Source: Sellimonas sp963559135
Lineage (GTDB): Bacteria; Bacillota; Clostridia; Lachnospirales; Lachnospiraceae
DNA: 64,000 nucleotides
Direction: 5' to 3'
Assembly: GCA_963559135.1 (NCBI GenBank)
Contig: CAUWJP010000003.1
Coordinates: 60,961-124,960, forward strand
Both the position numbers and the translations under genes were made by a program. The notes below the pieces were generated by a model. That model saw only the letters and a list, made by a program, of their open reading frames with translations, did not search any database and had not been told where the DNA came from. How positions within the stretch are numbered: position 1 is the stretch's first letter; each line of letters begins with the position of its first letter. Positions 15,305-23,084 of this stretch are shown here, one piece after another.

Positions 15305-15915
15305 TGGACCATCCGCTGGTTCATCATAAAATTGATTATATCCGCCGCAAAGAGGTTGGAACAAAAGAATTCCGAGAGATCATTGAGGAGATCTCCATGC
15401 TGATGTGCTATGAAGCAACGAGAGGACTGAAACTTGCGGATGTGGAGATCGAGACGCCGATTTGTAAGATGACAGGAAAAGAGCTGGCAGGTAGAAAACT
15501 TGCCGTTGTGCCGATTCTTCGTGCAGGCCTTGGCATGGTGGAAGGAATTCTGAAGATGATTCCGGCGGCAAAGATCGGTCACATCGGTCTTTACAGAGAT
15601 CCGGAAACATTACAGCCGGTAGAATATTACTGCAAGCTGCCGTCAGACTGCGATAAAAGAGAAGTCTTTGTAGTAGATCCGATGCTTGCTACAGGCGGTT
15701 CCAGTTCTGAGGCACTTACCATGTTGAAGGAAAAAGGGGTAAAAAATATGACATTCCTCTGCATCCTTGCTGCTCCGGAGGGATTGGAAAAGCTTCGGAA
15801 CGATCATCCGGATGTGGACATCTATGTGGGAGCACTGGATGAAAAACTGAACGACCACGGATATATTGTACCGGGATTAGGAGATGCAGGAGACCGTATT
15901 TTCGGTACCAAATAG
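15286..15915 (+). CDS. upp: Uracil phosphoribosyltransferase
   Basis: A 209-residue UPRT that converts uracil and PRPP to UMP in pyrimidine salvage. The family start (MGRVHIMDHPLVHHKIDYIR) and the PRPP-binding loop FVVDPMLATGGSS are present, as is the C-terminal GLGDAGDRIFGT uracil-binding stretch. The start overlaps the end of the Sua5 fusion by 19 bases; this long start is preferred because homologues begin with MGKV..DHP. It is cotranscribed with the upstream gene and the dCMP deaminase 15 bases downstream. Confidence 0.95.
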   Translation: MGRVHIMDHPLVHHKIDYIRRKEVGTKEFREIIEEISMLMCYEATRGLKLADVEIETPICKMTGKELAGRKLAVVPILRAGLGMVEGILKMIPAAKIGHIGLYRDPETLQPVEYYCKLPSDCDKREVFVVDPMLATGGSSSEALTMLKEKGVKNMTFLCILAAPEGLEKLRNDHPDVDIYVGALDEKLNDHGYIVPGLGDAGDRIFGTK

Positions 15916-15930
15916 CAGGAAGGTGATAAA

Positions 15931-16419
15931 ATGAACGCCAAGAGAAAAGATTATCTTTCCTGGGACGAGTATTTTATGGGGATTGCCATGTTGTCCGGTA
16001 TGCGATCCAAAGACCCGAATACCCAGGTGGGATGTTGTATCGTGAGCCAGGATAATAAAATCCTTTCTATGGGTTATAATGGACTGCCGAACGGCTGCTC
16101 CGATGATGAGTACCCATGGGCACGGGAGGGGGACGATCCGTTAGAGACGAAATATGTCTATGCGGTTCACAGTGAACTGAATGCGATCCTGAATTATGGA
16201 GGCGGAAGTTTAAAAGGTGCAAAGATTTATGTTTCTTTGTTTCCGTGCAATGAATGTGCCAAGGCAATTATTCAGGCTGGAATCAAAGAAGTAATCTACG
16301 ACAGCGATAAGTACGAAGATACGGCGTCTGTCATCGCATCCAAACGAATGATGGATTCGGCCGGAGTTCGATACTATCAGTATCATCGTACGAATAGAGA
16401 AATTTCGATCCGATTATAG
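15931..16419 (+). CDS. comEB: dCMP deaminase (ComEB-type cytidine/deoxycytidylate deaminase)
   Basis: A 162-residue zinc-dependent deoxycytidylate deaminase. The zinc site is visible as HSE (in YAVHSELNAIL) and PCNEC (in SLFPCNECAKAII). It makes dUMP for thymidylate synthesis, which fits with upp immediately upstream in one pyrimidine unit. The N-terminal DYLSWDEYFMGIAMLSGMRSKDP block is typical. AGGAAGGTGATAAA precedes the ATG. ComEB is a historical name from the Bacillus competence operon and does not imply competence here. Confidence 0.92.
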   Translation: MNAKRKDYLSWDEYFMGIAMLSGMRSKDPNTQVGCCIVSQDNKILSMGYNGLPNGCSDDEYPWAREGDDPLETKYVYAVHSELNAILNYGGGSLKGAKIYVSLFPCNECAKAIIQAGIKEVIYDSDKYEDTASVIASKRMMDSAGVRYYQYHRTNREISIRL

Positions 16420-16439
16420 ATCTTATGAGAGAGCAAGGA

Positions 16440-16468
16440 AGCCTTCCCGAAAACGGGGAGGCTCTTTT
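16440..16468 (+). terminator. Terminator of the pyrimidine salvage unit
   Basis: AGCCTTCCCG/CGGGGAGGCT (16440-16449 with 16454-16463, one G-U), AAAA loop, then CTTTT. Confidence 0.85.
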
Positions 16469-16537
16469 GCGATATGAAGAAAAAATTTTTAATACCGATA
16501 AGGTATAGAACAACAGAGGAGAAATGGGGAGAGAAAA

Positions 16538-17449
16538 ATGGAACAAAAGAATAAAGGAAGGATACAAGGCTTTATCCTTGCATTTTCTGCAGGACTTCTT
16601 TGGGGAGCCTCTAGTCCGATTGCTCAGTTTCTGTTTGAAGAAAAAGGAATTGTATCATCCTGGTTGGTGCCGTACCGGCTTTTGATGGCAGGGCTTTTGC
16701 TGCTTGCTTTTGCGGCGGTAAAGAAGATGCCGTTGATAGAAGTGTGGAAAGAAAGGAAGGATGCAGTCCGTCTTTGTTGCTTTGCTGTGCTTGGAATGAT
16801 GGGAATGCAGTATTCTTTCTTTGCTGCTGTTCAGGAGATGAATGCCGGGACAGCAACGATTTTTCAATATCTGAATCCGGCAATGCTTATCATTTACTTT
16901 GCAGTAGTTTATAGGATTGTACCAAAAGGAAGGGAAATTGCAGCCATGCTCTGTTCGCTTGTTGGTATTTTTCTTGTGGCGACACATGGAAATATTCATC
17001 AGTTGTCTGTTTCCTGGCTTGGAATAGTATTGGGGATGCTTCTTGCACTGACCACATGTTTTTACGGGGTGATCCCGATGCCGTTATTGAAAAAATATCA
17101 GGCGGAAGTGGTGTGCGCATGGGCAATGCTCATAGGCGGTGTAGTGCTGACTCTTGCGACCCGGCCATGGAAGATAAAAGCAGAGATCGATATGCAGGTA
17201 ATTATTGCTTTTCTTGCGATTGTTGTGTTGGGAACGATTCTTCCATTCTGTTTTTATCTTGCTGCGTTAAAAAAGATCGGTTCAGTGTATTCGGGGCTGC
17301 TCTCCAGTGTGGAACCGGTTGCGGCGACAATTCTTGCGGCTGTTTTTCTTGGGACCAAGTTTCAGACTATTGATGTGATTGGATTTGCGCTTGTATTATC
17401 CACGATGTTCATTTTAAATGTGGGAAATATGAAAGAGAAGAAAGAATAA
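16538..17449 (+). CDS. EamA/DMT family transporter
   Basis: A 303-residue membrane protein with ten predicted helices formed by two EamA repeats (about residues 8-145 and 155-295). Typical marks are AFSAGLLWGASSPIAQF at the start and SVYSGLLSSVEPVAATILAAVFLG in the second repeat. DMT members export metabolites or amino acids or take up drugs or sugars; nothing here fixes the substrate. GAGGAGAAATGGGGAG upstream offers a good RBS. A terminator shared with the convergent DUF2508 gene follows. Confidence 0.88.
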   Translation: MEQKNKGRIQGFILAFSAGLLWGASSPIAQFLFEEKGIVSSWLVPYRLLMAGLLLLAFAAVKKMPLIEVWKERKDAVRLCCFAVLGMMGMQYSFFAAVQEMNAGTATIFQYLNPAMLIIYFAVVYRIVPKGREIAAMLCSLVGIFLVATHGNIHQLSVSWLGIVLGMLLALTTCFYGVIPMPLLKKYQAEVVCAWAMLIGGVVLTLATRPWKIKAEIDMQVIIAFLAIVVLGTILPFCFYLAALKKIGSVYSGLLSSVEPVAATILAAVFLGTKFQTIDVIGFALVLSTMFILNVGNMKEKKE

Positions 17450-17455
17450 TTGTGG

Positions 17456-17506
17456 AAAAGGCAAAGATTTCAGTAGAAAGGAATATGCTGAAATCTTTGC
17501 CTTTTT
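17456..17506. terminator. Bidirectional terminator between EamA and DUF2508 genes
   Basis: AAAAGGCAAAGATTTCAG (17456-17473) pairs with CTGAAATCTTTGCCTTTT (17488-17505), with T-runs on both strands. Confidence 0.9.
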
Positions 17507-17510
17507 CATG

Positions 17511-17735
17511 TCAAAGAGAAGCAGGTGAAATCCGTTTTGCCTGTTTTAAAAGGAAGCTGTATCGCTTTCTTGCAGCATTCCCCTGAAAAATGTAGCTGTC
17601 GATCAGGTCGGGATCGGAAGCGTTCTGGAACAGATTATCAGCTGCGGCAATTTCTTCCAGAACAAGTGAGATTTCATTCCGGAGATCAGAAAATGAGCCG
17701 CGGAGGTAAATATCAGATTCGTAATGGTTGTTCAT
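17511..17735 (-). CDS. DUF2508/YaaL-like small protein
   Basis: A 74-residue soluble, helical protein with the DUF2508 pattern: an N-terminal acidic segment, EISLVLEEIAAADNLFQNASDP, then DLIDSYIFQGNAARKRYSFLLKQAK. In Bacillus the family member YaaL lies next to bofA. Here bofA is the divergent neighbour, which supports the call although the gene is on the opposite strand. Function unknown. AGAAAGAAGGGCTG provides an RBS on its strand. Confidence 0.72.
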   Translation of the reverse strand: MNNHYESDIYLRGSFSDLRNEISLVLEEIAAADNLFQNASDPDLIDSYIFQGNAARKRYSFLLKQAKRISPASL

Positions 17736-17841
17736 ATCAGCCCTTCTTTCTTCAAGATATAGTTATAGTATGTACAAAAACAGGAATAAAATACCAGTTT
17801 GAAAGAATAGAATGTACTAACGAAACAAGGGGAAATACGGA

Positions 17842-18051
17842 ATGAAAGAAAAAGGAATCGAGATCATCGTCAACTTTATTGTCCGGGCTGTTCTTGGAGT
17901 GGCTGTTATCTTTTTTGTGAATCAGTTTCTGGATTCGCAGAAAATACCGGTTGCCGTAGGGGTGAATCTGTTAAGCTTTTTGACAAGCGGAATCCTTGGC
18001 CTGCCTGGGGTTGCTCTACTTTATGGCATTGTCTGCTGGGAAATTTTGTAA
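17842..18051 (+). CDS. bofA: Pro-sigma-K processing inhibitor BofA family protein
   Basis: A 69-residue protein with two hydrophobic helices and the BofA signature near the C-terminus (VNLLSFLTSGILGLPGVALLYG). In Bacillus BofA keeps the intramembrane protease SpoIVFB inactive until engulfment is complete. The DUF2508 neighbour repeats the yaaL-bofA pairing. The RBS (AAGGGGAAATACGG) is acceptable. Whether the protein still controls sigma-K in this organism cannot be told. Confidence 0.85.
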   Translation: MKEKGIEIIVNFIVRAVLGVAVIFFVNQFLDSQKIPVAVGVNLLSFLTSGILGLPGVALLYGIVCWEIL

Positions 18052-18087
18052 GAGTTTCACAAAGATCGAGGAAATGCAAAAATCCGG

Positions 18088-18116
18088 TGGACAAAATTCT
18101 TAAACCGGTCTATAAT
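18088..18116 (+). promoter_or_regulatory. Promoter of the Tad operon
   Basis: TGGACA (18088-18093), 17-base spacer, perfect TATAAT (18111-18116). The predicted start at about 18123 lies just before a hairpin. Confidence 0.72.
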
Positions 18117-18125
18117 GCATATCAC

Positions 18126-18146
18126 AAAACAAAATTCTTTTGTTTT
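18126..18146 (+). terminator. Hairpin at the 5' end of the Tad transcript (terminator or attenuator)
   Basis: AAAACAAAA (18126-18134) pairs with TTTTGTTTT (18138-18146). It may end bofA transcription or act in the tad leader. Confidence 0.5.
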
Positions 18147-18227
18147 ATCCGGATCACCCGGAGTCTTATTTGGAAAGCGTCGGGAAAGCGCTTATCTATA
18201 TCAGAGCCGAATCGGCTGTAATGATTC

Positions 18228-19346
18228 ATGAACAGACAAATGATTATATGCAGTGAAGAGGAGCTGTATGTCCTGCGGCTTGCGGATGTAATTGCCGACA
18301 GGGAAGAGCTGGATCTCCAGGTACAGGTCTGCACATCTTTTGAGCAGGAAGAAAGACTGGAGGAGTTTCAGGAAGCAGAGCTTCTACTGATCGGAGATGA
18401 GATTCCCTACGAGAAGAGGCAGACAAGCAGAGCTGCAAAAAGGTTTGTATTGACAAGCCAGGAAGGAGCAGAGGTAGGGGAAGAGGAGGTCCCTGTCTAT
18501 AAATACCAGTCCGTCCATAAGATTTTTTCCAGGATCATGGAAGTATGCCTGGACCACGACCGCGCAGGACTGTTTCAGGTGCCGCGCAAGGATAATCAGC
18601 GCCTGATTGTTGTCTATTCTCCTATTCACAGGATTGGAAAGACACGTTTTGCAAGGGCGCTCGGATATGAGCTGTCCAGAGATGAAGAGACACTTTATAT
18701 CAATATGCAGGAATATCCCGGATGGGGAATACACCGGGAAGAAAAGAGGGCATCTCTTGCTGATCTTCTCTATTATTCCCACCAGGAGCAGAATCATCTG
18801 GGATTGCGCCTGACGTCCATGGTGCAGGAGCAGGAGGGACTTGCTGTCCTGGATCCGATTCCAGTCAGCCAGGATTTGAAAGAGGTGGTATGGGAAGACT
18901 GGAATTCTCTGATTCTTCAGATCCTGAAAAAGGGCCCGTATCAAAATATGATTCTTGATCTTAGCGAGAGTGTTCAGGGACTGTTTGAACTTCTGAAGAT
19001 GTGCGATGAGTGGTATCTCCCCTATATTGAAGACGAGGACGAAGAGAAAAAGTTAGAGCAGTTTTTTAATGCATTGGAAATAATGGGATGCAAGAAGCTA
19101 CGCCAGAAAGCGCGGATGACAGAGATGAAAGGAGAGCCGGAAATATGTGTAAAGAAGGCATTACAGTATGATAAGAACAATGCATATGGAAACGCTGCAG
19201 GAGCAGGTCATGGCGAAGCTGGATCTGTCGAGAGAAATCGAAGATGGCGAACTGGTCGAATTGATCTATCAGGTGCTGGAAGAGTATACCAAGGACAGGT
19301 ACATTCCGCTCCGGATGAAGATGGAATTTGGGAGAGATCTGTTTAA
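18228..19346 (+). CDS. tadZ: TadZ/CpaE-like pilus assembly ATPase-type protein
   Basis: A 372-residue protein with an N-terminal receiver-like region (about 1-120) and a C-terminal MinD/ParA-like region. The P-loop is degenerate: VVYSPIHRIGKTRFARALG (about residues 127-145). TadZ/CpaE positions the Tad secretion system at the membrane. The gene opens the tad set and is followed by cpaF. Its last 60 codons overlap the cpaF start in another frame and have no family-like content (AGAGHGEAGSVERNRRW), so the true C-terminus may have been changed by a frameshift near 19,160. No clear RBS; a promoter lies 110 bases upstream. Confidence 0.72.
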   Translation: MNRQMIICSEEELYVLRLADVIADREELDLQVQVCTSFEQEERLEEFQEAELLLIGDEIPYEKRQTSRAAKRFVLTSQEGAEVGEEEVPVYKYQSVHKIFSRIMEVCLDHDRAGLFQVPRKDNQRLIVVYSPIHRIGKTRFARALGYELSRDEETLYINMQEYPGWGIHREEKRASLADLLYYSHQEQNHLGLRLTSMVQEQEGLAVLDPIPVSQDLKEVVWEDWNSLILQILKKGPYQNMILDLSESVQGLFELLKMCDEWYLPYIEDEDEEKKLEQFFNALEIMGCKKLRQKARMTEMKGEPEICVKKALQYDKNNAYGNAAGAGHGEAGSVERNRRWRTGRIDLSGAGRVYQGQVHSAPDEDGIWERSV

Positions 19347-20379
19347 TGCGTTCAGAAAGCTGGACATTCTTCAGGAACTTCTGGAGGATGAGTCGATCAC
19401 CGAGATTATGATCAATGGGCTGGAAAATATTTTTGTGGAAAAGGGAGGAGAGATTCATCAGTATGAAAAAAGATTTGTATCCCGGAAAAAGCTGGAAGAT
19501 ATCGCGCAGCAGATTGCCTCCGGTTGTAACCGGACAGTCAATGAGGCAGAACCAATCGTTGACGCAAGACTTCCGGACGGCTCCAGGGTCAACCTGGTGC
19601 TTCCACCGGTGGCACTCAACGGTCCGATCATTACAATCCGAAAGTTCCCGAAAGAAGGAATTACGATGAAACGGTTGATTGCCTGGGGCAGTATCTCCAA
19701 AGAAGCAGCGGAATTTCTGGAAAAGCTTGTAAAGGCAAAGTACAACATGTTTATCAGCGGAGGTACCGGATCCGGAAAGACGACGTTTCTCAATGCTCTC
19801 TCCCAGTTTATACCGGAGGATGAGCGGATCATTACCATCGAGGACAATGCGGAGCTGAAACTACAATCCCTTCCGAATCTGGTGAGGCTGGAAGCTCGGA
19901 ATGCCAACATGGAAGGAGAAGGCAGGATTGATATCCGCGAACTGATCCGGACAGCGCTTCGGATGCGGCCGGACCGTGTGATCGTAGGTGAGGTGCGCAG
20001 TGCTGAGACGATTGATATGCTACAGGCTATGAATACAGGGCACGATGGCTCTTTAAGTACAGGCCATGGAAATAGCCCGAAAGATATGATCGGAAGGCTG
20101 GAAACCATGGTGCTGATGGGAATAGAGATTCCAATCGAAGCGGTGCAAAGGCAGATTGCATCTGGAATTGATATTATCATCCACCTTGGAAGGATGAGGG
20201 ATAAAAGCCGGAAGGTTCTTGAGATTCTTGAAATCACAGGATATGAGGACGGAAAGATTCAGATGCATACACTTTATGAGTTTCAGGAGAAAGGAAGCAG
20301 CCACGGAAAGGTGAGAGGAAGTCTTGTTAAAAAAGAGGAATTACAGAAAAAGGAAAAATTGCTGGCGGCAGGATATTAG
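19168..20379 (+). CDS. cpaF: CpaF/TadA secretion ATPase
   Basis: A 403-residue type II/IV secretion ATPase that powers assembly of Flp/Tad pili from the cytoplasm. The N-terminal domain (ESITEIMINGLENIFVEKGG) is followed by the ATPase core with Walker A GGTGSGKTT (about residues 198-206), an Asp-box EDNAELKL, Walker B RPDRVIVGEVR and a His-box TGHDGSLSTGHGNSP. It overlaps tadZ and the possible TTG start of tadB. Several ATGs (19168, 19180, 19186) are close together; the first is reported. Confidence 0.9.
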   Translation: MIRTMHMETLQEQVMAKLDLSREIEDGELVELIYQVLEEYTKDRYIPLRMKMEFGRDLFNAFRKLDILQELLEDESITEIMINGLENIFVEKGGEIHQYEKRFVSRKKLEDIAQQIASGCNRTVNEAEPIVDARLPDGSRVNLVLPPVALNGPIITIRKFPKEGITMKRLIAWGSISKEAAEFLEKLVKAKYNMFISGGTGSGKTTFLNALSQFIPEDERIITIEDNAELKLQSLPNLVRLEARNANMEGEGRIDIRELIRTALRMRPDRVIVGEVRSAETIDMLQAMNTGHDGSLSTGHGNSPKDMIGRLETMVLMGIEIPIEAVQRQIASGIDIIIHLGRMRDKSRKVLEILEITGYEDGKIQMHTLYEFQEKGSSHGKVRGSLVKKEELQKKEKLLAAGY

Positions 20380-21094
20380 AAAGGGAGAGTACCTGACAGG
20401 GTGTCTGGAAGCTGTGGGAGCGGCCGGGCTGACAGCGATTTTGTTTTACCGATCCGTAGCGGCAGTCCTGATACTTCTGCTCCCGGTTGGAGGGACATTT
20501 CTGTATGTTTGGGAAAAAGAGAAGTTAAAGAGAAAAGAAAGAGAATTTACCAGACAGTTTCTGGATGCGCTTCAGTCGGTGTCTGCCTCATTAAATGTAG
20601 GTTATTCCCTGGAGAATTCTTTGCTGGAAGCGGCAAAGGAGCTGCGGATCATGTACCGGGAACAGGACCGGATTTTAAAGGAATGGAATTATATGATCCG
20701 GCAGATGAAGATGAATGTCGGAGTAGAAGAGATTCTGGAGGAGTTTTCCGAACGGGTAGACCAGGAGGATGTCAGAAATTTTGTCACGGTGACTGCCACC
20801 GTAAAAAAGAGCGGAGGAAATATGGCAAAAGTGATTCGTCAGACCATTTCCCAGATTCAGGAGAAGGAGGAACTAAATCAGGAAATCGAGACGGTGATCT
20901 CCGCCAAGAAGATGGAATTCCTTGTCATGGCAGTAATTCCATTTGGGATGATCGCTTATATGATGCTCAGTTTTCCGGAATTTATGGAGATCCTTTATCA
21001 GGGGATTCCAGGAAGGATTGTGATGACAGGATGTCTCGTATTATATCTGGCAGCGTTTGGAACCGGGTTTCGTATGATACAGATTGAGGTGTGA
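20324..21094 (+). CDS. tadB: TadB-like type II secretion F-domain protein
   Basis: A 256-residue inner-membrane platform protein. Two N-terminal hydrophobic helices precede the T2SSF domain (about 75-200, REFTRQFLDALQSVSASLNVGYSLENSL...GGNMAKVIRQT), and two more helices close the protein. The start is unclear: TTG 20324 has GAGAGGAAG upstream and overlaps cpaF by 56 bases, while AAAGGGAGAG after the cpaF stop points to CTG 20393, which would drop the first residues. It should form a heteromer with the TadC-like protein encoded next. Confidence 0.8.
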   Translation: MLKKRNYRKRKNCWRQDIRKGEYLTGCLEAVGAAGLTAILFYRSVAAVLILLLPVGGTFLYVWEKEKLKRKEREFTRQFLDALQSVSASLNVGYSLENSLLEAAKELRIMYREQDRILKEWNYMIRQMKMNVGVEEILEEFSERVDQEDVRNFVTVTATVKKSGGNMAKVIRQTISQIQEKEELNQEIETVISAKKMEFLVMAVIPFGMIAYMMLSFPEFMEILYQGIPGRIVMTGCLVLYLAAFGTGFRMIQIEV

Positions 21095-21098
21095 GAAA

Positions 21099-22424
21099 AT
21101 GGACATAAGAGCAATAGCAGTGACCGGGGCAGCCTATCTGATTTTGCTGATCCTGCTTTGGAAAACAGGAAAAGGGAAAAGCAGAAATAGGGAAAAAAGG
21201 AAGAGAATCAGAAGAGGAATTTGGTTTTTCTTTCTGGTCAATACAATCAGCGTGGCTATTTTTATCTGGACAGGTCAGGAAAGGCCTGTGAAGGATGGAA
21301 AGATTGGAAGAAACCAGAAAGGAGGTGGAAGCCGGGATGAAACAGTGCTTGCAACAGTAGAAGGAGTGGGCGAGAATATTCCGATTCGGATCCGGGTGGA
21401 CGAGCAGGGCTATACGGAAGAGGAGGCAAAGAAGATCCTTGAGACAGAGGTGAAGAAGCTGGAAAAGAGAATTCTGGGAGAAAATCCGGACCTGGAGCAT
21501 GTGACGGCAGATCTGAACCTTATAACGTCTCTTCCGGATTATCCGGTATCCATTCAATGGATGCTGGACAGTTATCAGTATATGAGCATGGATGGCAGTC
21601 TCAAGGAGAAGATTCCGGAATCGGGAGCAGAGGTTCATCTGACAGCTGTTCTAAGCTTTAATCAGGGAGCAACAGAAGCAGTAGAGAAGACGTGGGAGAC
21701 GACAGTGATGTTGTATCCGCCGAAGCTTCAGGATCCCGAAGAGATCGTAGAGGCACTGGAGCAGATGATAGACACAGAGAACGAAAGCAGCAGGGAGGAA
21801 GAAGTGCTGTATCTCCCGCATGAAATTGCAGGAAGAAAGGTTTCCTGGGGATATCAGTCAACAGTAAATGGGTATCAGGTGATGGGAATTGGGGTACTGG
21901 TTTTTGTGGTGGCTGCCGCATGGAAAAAACAGAAGGTAAGTGACGCAGCCAGAGTCAGAAAAGAGCAGCTTCTCAGAGACTATCCGGAGATACTGGAACA
22001 GTTTTCTCTGCTGATCGGCGCAGGGATGACTGTAAAAGGAGCATGGTACAAGATTGTGGAAAACTATCAGGAAAGACAGGAAACCAGGGGAAAACGATCG
22101 GCCTATGAGGAGATGATACGGACATGCTTTGAGATGCAGGGAGGCGTGCCGGAAGGAGAAGCATATGAGAATTTTGGAAAACGATGCCAGGTACAGGAAT
22201 ATATGCGCCTTGGACTTCTCCTTTCCCAGAATCTGAGAAAAGGAACGAGAGGTATTACAGATCTTCTCAGTCTGGAGGCAGTTCATGCCTTTGAGGATCG
22301 AAAAGCACGGGCGAAAAGAAAGGGCGAGGAGACAGGAACGAAACTTCTCGTACCGATGATCATGATGCTGGCAGTGGTGCTGGTGATTGTTATCGTACCG
22401 GCATTCTGGAGCATGGGAATCTGA
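21099..22424 (+). CDS. tadC: TadC-like T2SSF protein with long extracytoplasmic insert
   Basis: A 441-residue protein. Two N-terminal helices (about 5-22 and 38-57) are followed by a roughly 200-residue soluble region (EETVLATVEGVGENIPIRIRV...), a helix near 265-285 and a C-terminal T2SSF domain (about 300-420, REQLLRDYPEILEQFSLLIGAGMTVKGAW) ending in a last helix. The large N-terminal domain is longer than in classical TadC. GAGGTG across the tadB stop sets the start at 21099, preferred over 21084. It is the platform partner of TadB; the pilin gene follows 26 bases later. Confidence 0.78.
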   Translation: MDIRAIAVTGAAYLILLILLWKTGKGKSRNREKRKRIRRGIWFFFLVNTISVAIFIWTGQERPVKDGKIGRNQKGGGSRDETVLATVEGVGENIPIRIRVDEQGYTEEEAKKILETEVKKLEKRILGENPDLEHVTADLNLITSLPDYPVSIQWMLDSYQYMSMDGSLKEKIPESGAEVHLTAVLSFNQGATEAVEKTWETTVMLYPPKLQDPEEIVEALEQMIDTENESSREEEVLYLPHEIAGRKVSWGYQSTVNGYQVMGIGVLVFVVAAAWKKQKVSDAARVRKEQLLRDYPEILEQFSLLIGAGMTVKGAWYKIVENYQERQETRGKRSAYEEMIRTCFEMQGGVPEGEAYENFGKRCQVQEYMRLGLLLSQNLRKGTRGITDLLSLEAVHAFEDRKARAKRKGEETGTKLLVPMIMMLAVVLVIVIVPAFWSMGI

Positions 22425-22450
22425 AGACAGGAAACAAAGGAGGATGCAAA

Positions 22451-22597
22451 ATGTTGTGGTTACAGATGAATGCAAGGCGAATTTGGAACAGGGTAGAAGA
22501 ATGTCTGAAAGATGAAAGTGGAATTGGAGTTGTGGAGATTATATTGATTCTCGTGGGAAATTTCACCCCGTATTTGGGGTGTGTATTGTGTGGATAG
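22451..22597 (+). pseudogene. flp: Truncated Flp/Tad pilin gene, broken by ICE insertion
   Basis: AAAGGAGG precedes an ATG opening MLWLQMNARRIWNRVEECL, then DESGIGVVEIILILV, the conserved N-terminus and start of the hydrophobic helix of Flp-type pilins found after tadC in Lachnospiraceae. After the Val codon ending at 22555 the family pattern stops and 13 unrelated residues lead to a TAG. Only about 35 native codons remain. The missing part should lie beyond the right end of the ICE, outside the window. The remnant cannot form a pilin, so the Tad pilus is probably off in this strain. Confidence 0.75.
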
Positions 22598-22653
22598 AGT
22601 GGAAATGTGTGGACAAATCTTACTAGATATACAGAGAAAGGTGGAAAGTGTGT

Positions 22654-22935
22654 ATGAAGTCAAAGGAAAAATCTAAGGAAGAGATTGTATTGATTAGATA
22701 TTATAACGTGTTGTTTTATCTAGTTTTTAAGGGTGGGATAGATGACTTTAATAGACAGTGCTTGGTGAATAGAATTAATACAGGGGAGTCCATTCGGATG
22801 AAGCAAATACAGAAATGGTGTCATTATCATCAGATCACATATAGAACCAGATTTATTTATAGAAAGGATTTTCCTCTTAAAGCCAATTTATGGAACTTAT
22901 ATTCTTACATTAGGTTTTTATTGGAAAACAGATAA
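22654..22935 (+). CDS. Hypothetical basic protein at the ICE left end
   Basis: A 93-residue basic, Tyr-rich protein (KSKEKSKEEIVLIRYYNVLF...). The segment IDDFNRQCLVNRINTGE...KQIQKWCHYHQITYRT could be a small helix-turn-helix, but I do not recognise a family. AAAGGTGG 8 bases upstream favours ATG 22654 over GTG 22648. It is AT-rich like the following NTPase gene and may be a small partner or an excisionase-like protein near the element end. Confidence 0.55.
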   Translation: MKSKEKSKEEIVLIRYYNVLFYLVFKGGIDDFNRQCLVNRINTGESIRMKQIQKWCHYHQITYRTRFIYRKDFPLKANLWNLYSYIRFLLENR

Positions 22936-22979
22936 AAAATTTCAGATATTATGATGTGGTTATTACATGTACCATGCTG

Positions 22980-23012
22980 TCCATTCTTTAATCAACATCC
23001 ATTCTTTAATCA
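22980..23012 (+). repeat. Pair of 15-bp direct repeats upstream of the MPE-NTPase
   Basis: TCCATTCTTTAATCA occurs at 22980-22994 and 22998-23012 (period 18). It lies just upstream of a possible -10 (TAAAAT, near 23037) and the NTPase start, so it may bind a regulator. Confidence 0.5.
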
Positions 23013-23084
23013 GATGACGGGTAAAATTTTTTATGCTAAAATAGAGTTGTAGAAAATTGTCATTTTTAAGCAGGAGAAAAGAGT

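Noticed and set aside
18150..18227. Possible cyclic-di-GMP riboswitch before the tad operon
   Set aside because: The GGACGCAAAGCC-type core is missing; only a short AGCCG/CGGCT hairpin is seen.
18384..18944. 186-residue minus-strand ORF over tadZ
   Set aside because: Antisense shadow without RBS; the plus frame has the family match.
20401..21087. 228-residue ORF on the plus strand over tadB
   Set aside because: Gly/Ser/Arg/Cys-rich shadow frame of the T2SSF gene, with no RBS and no family-like blocks.
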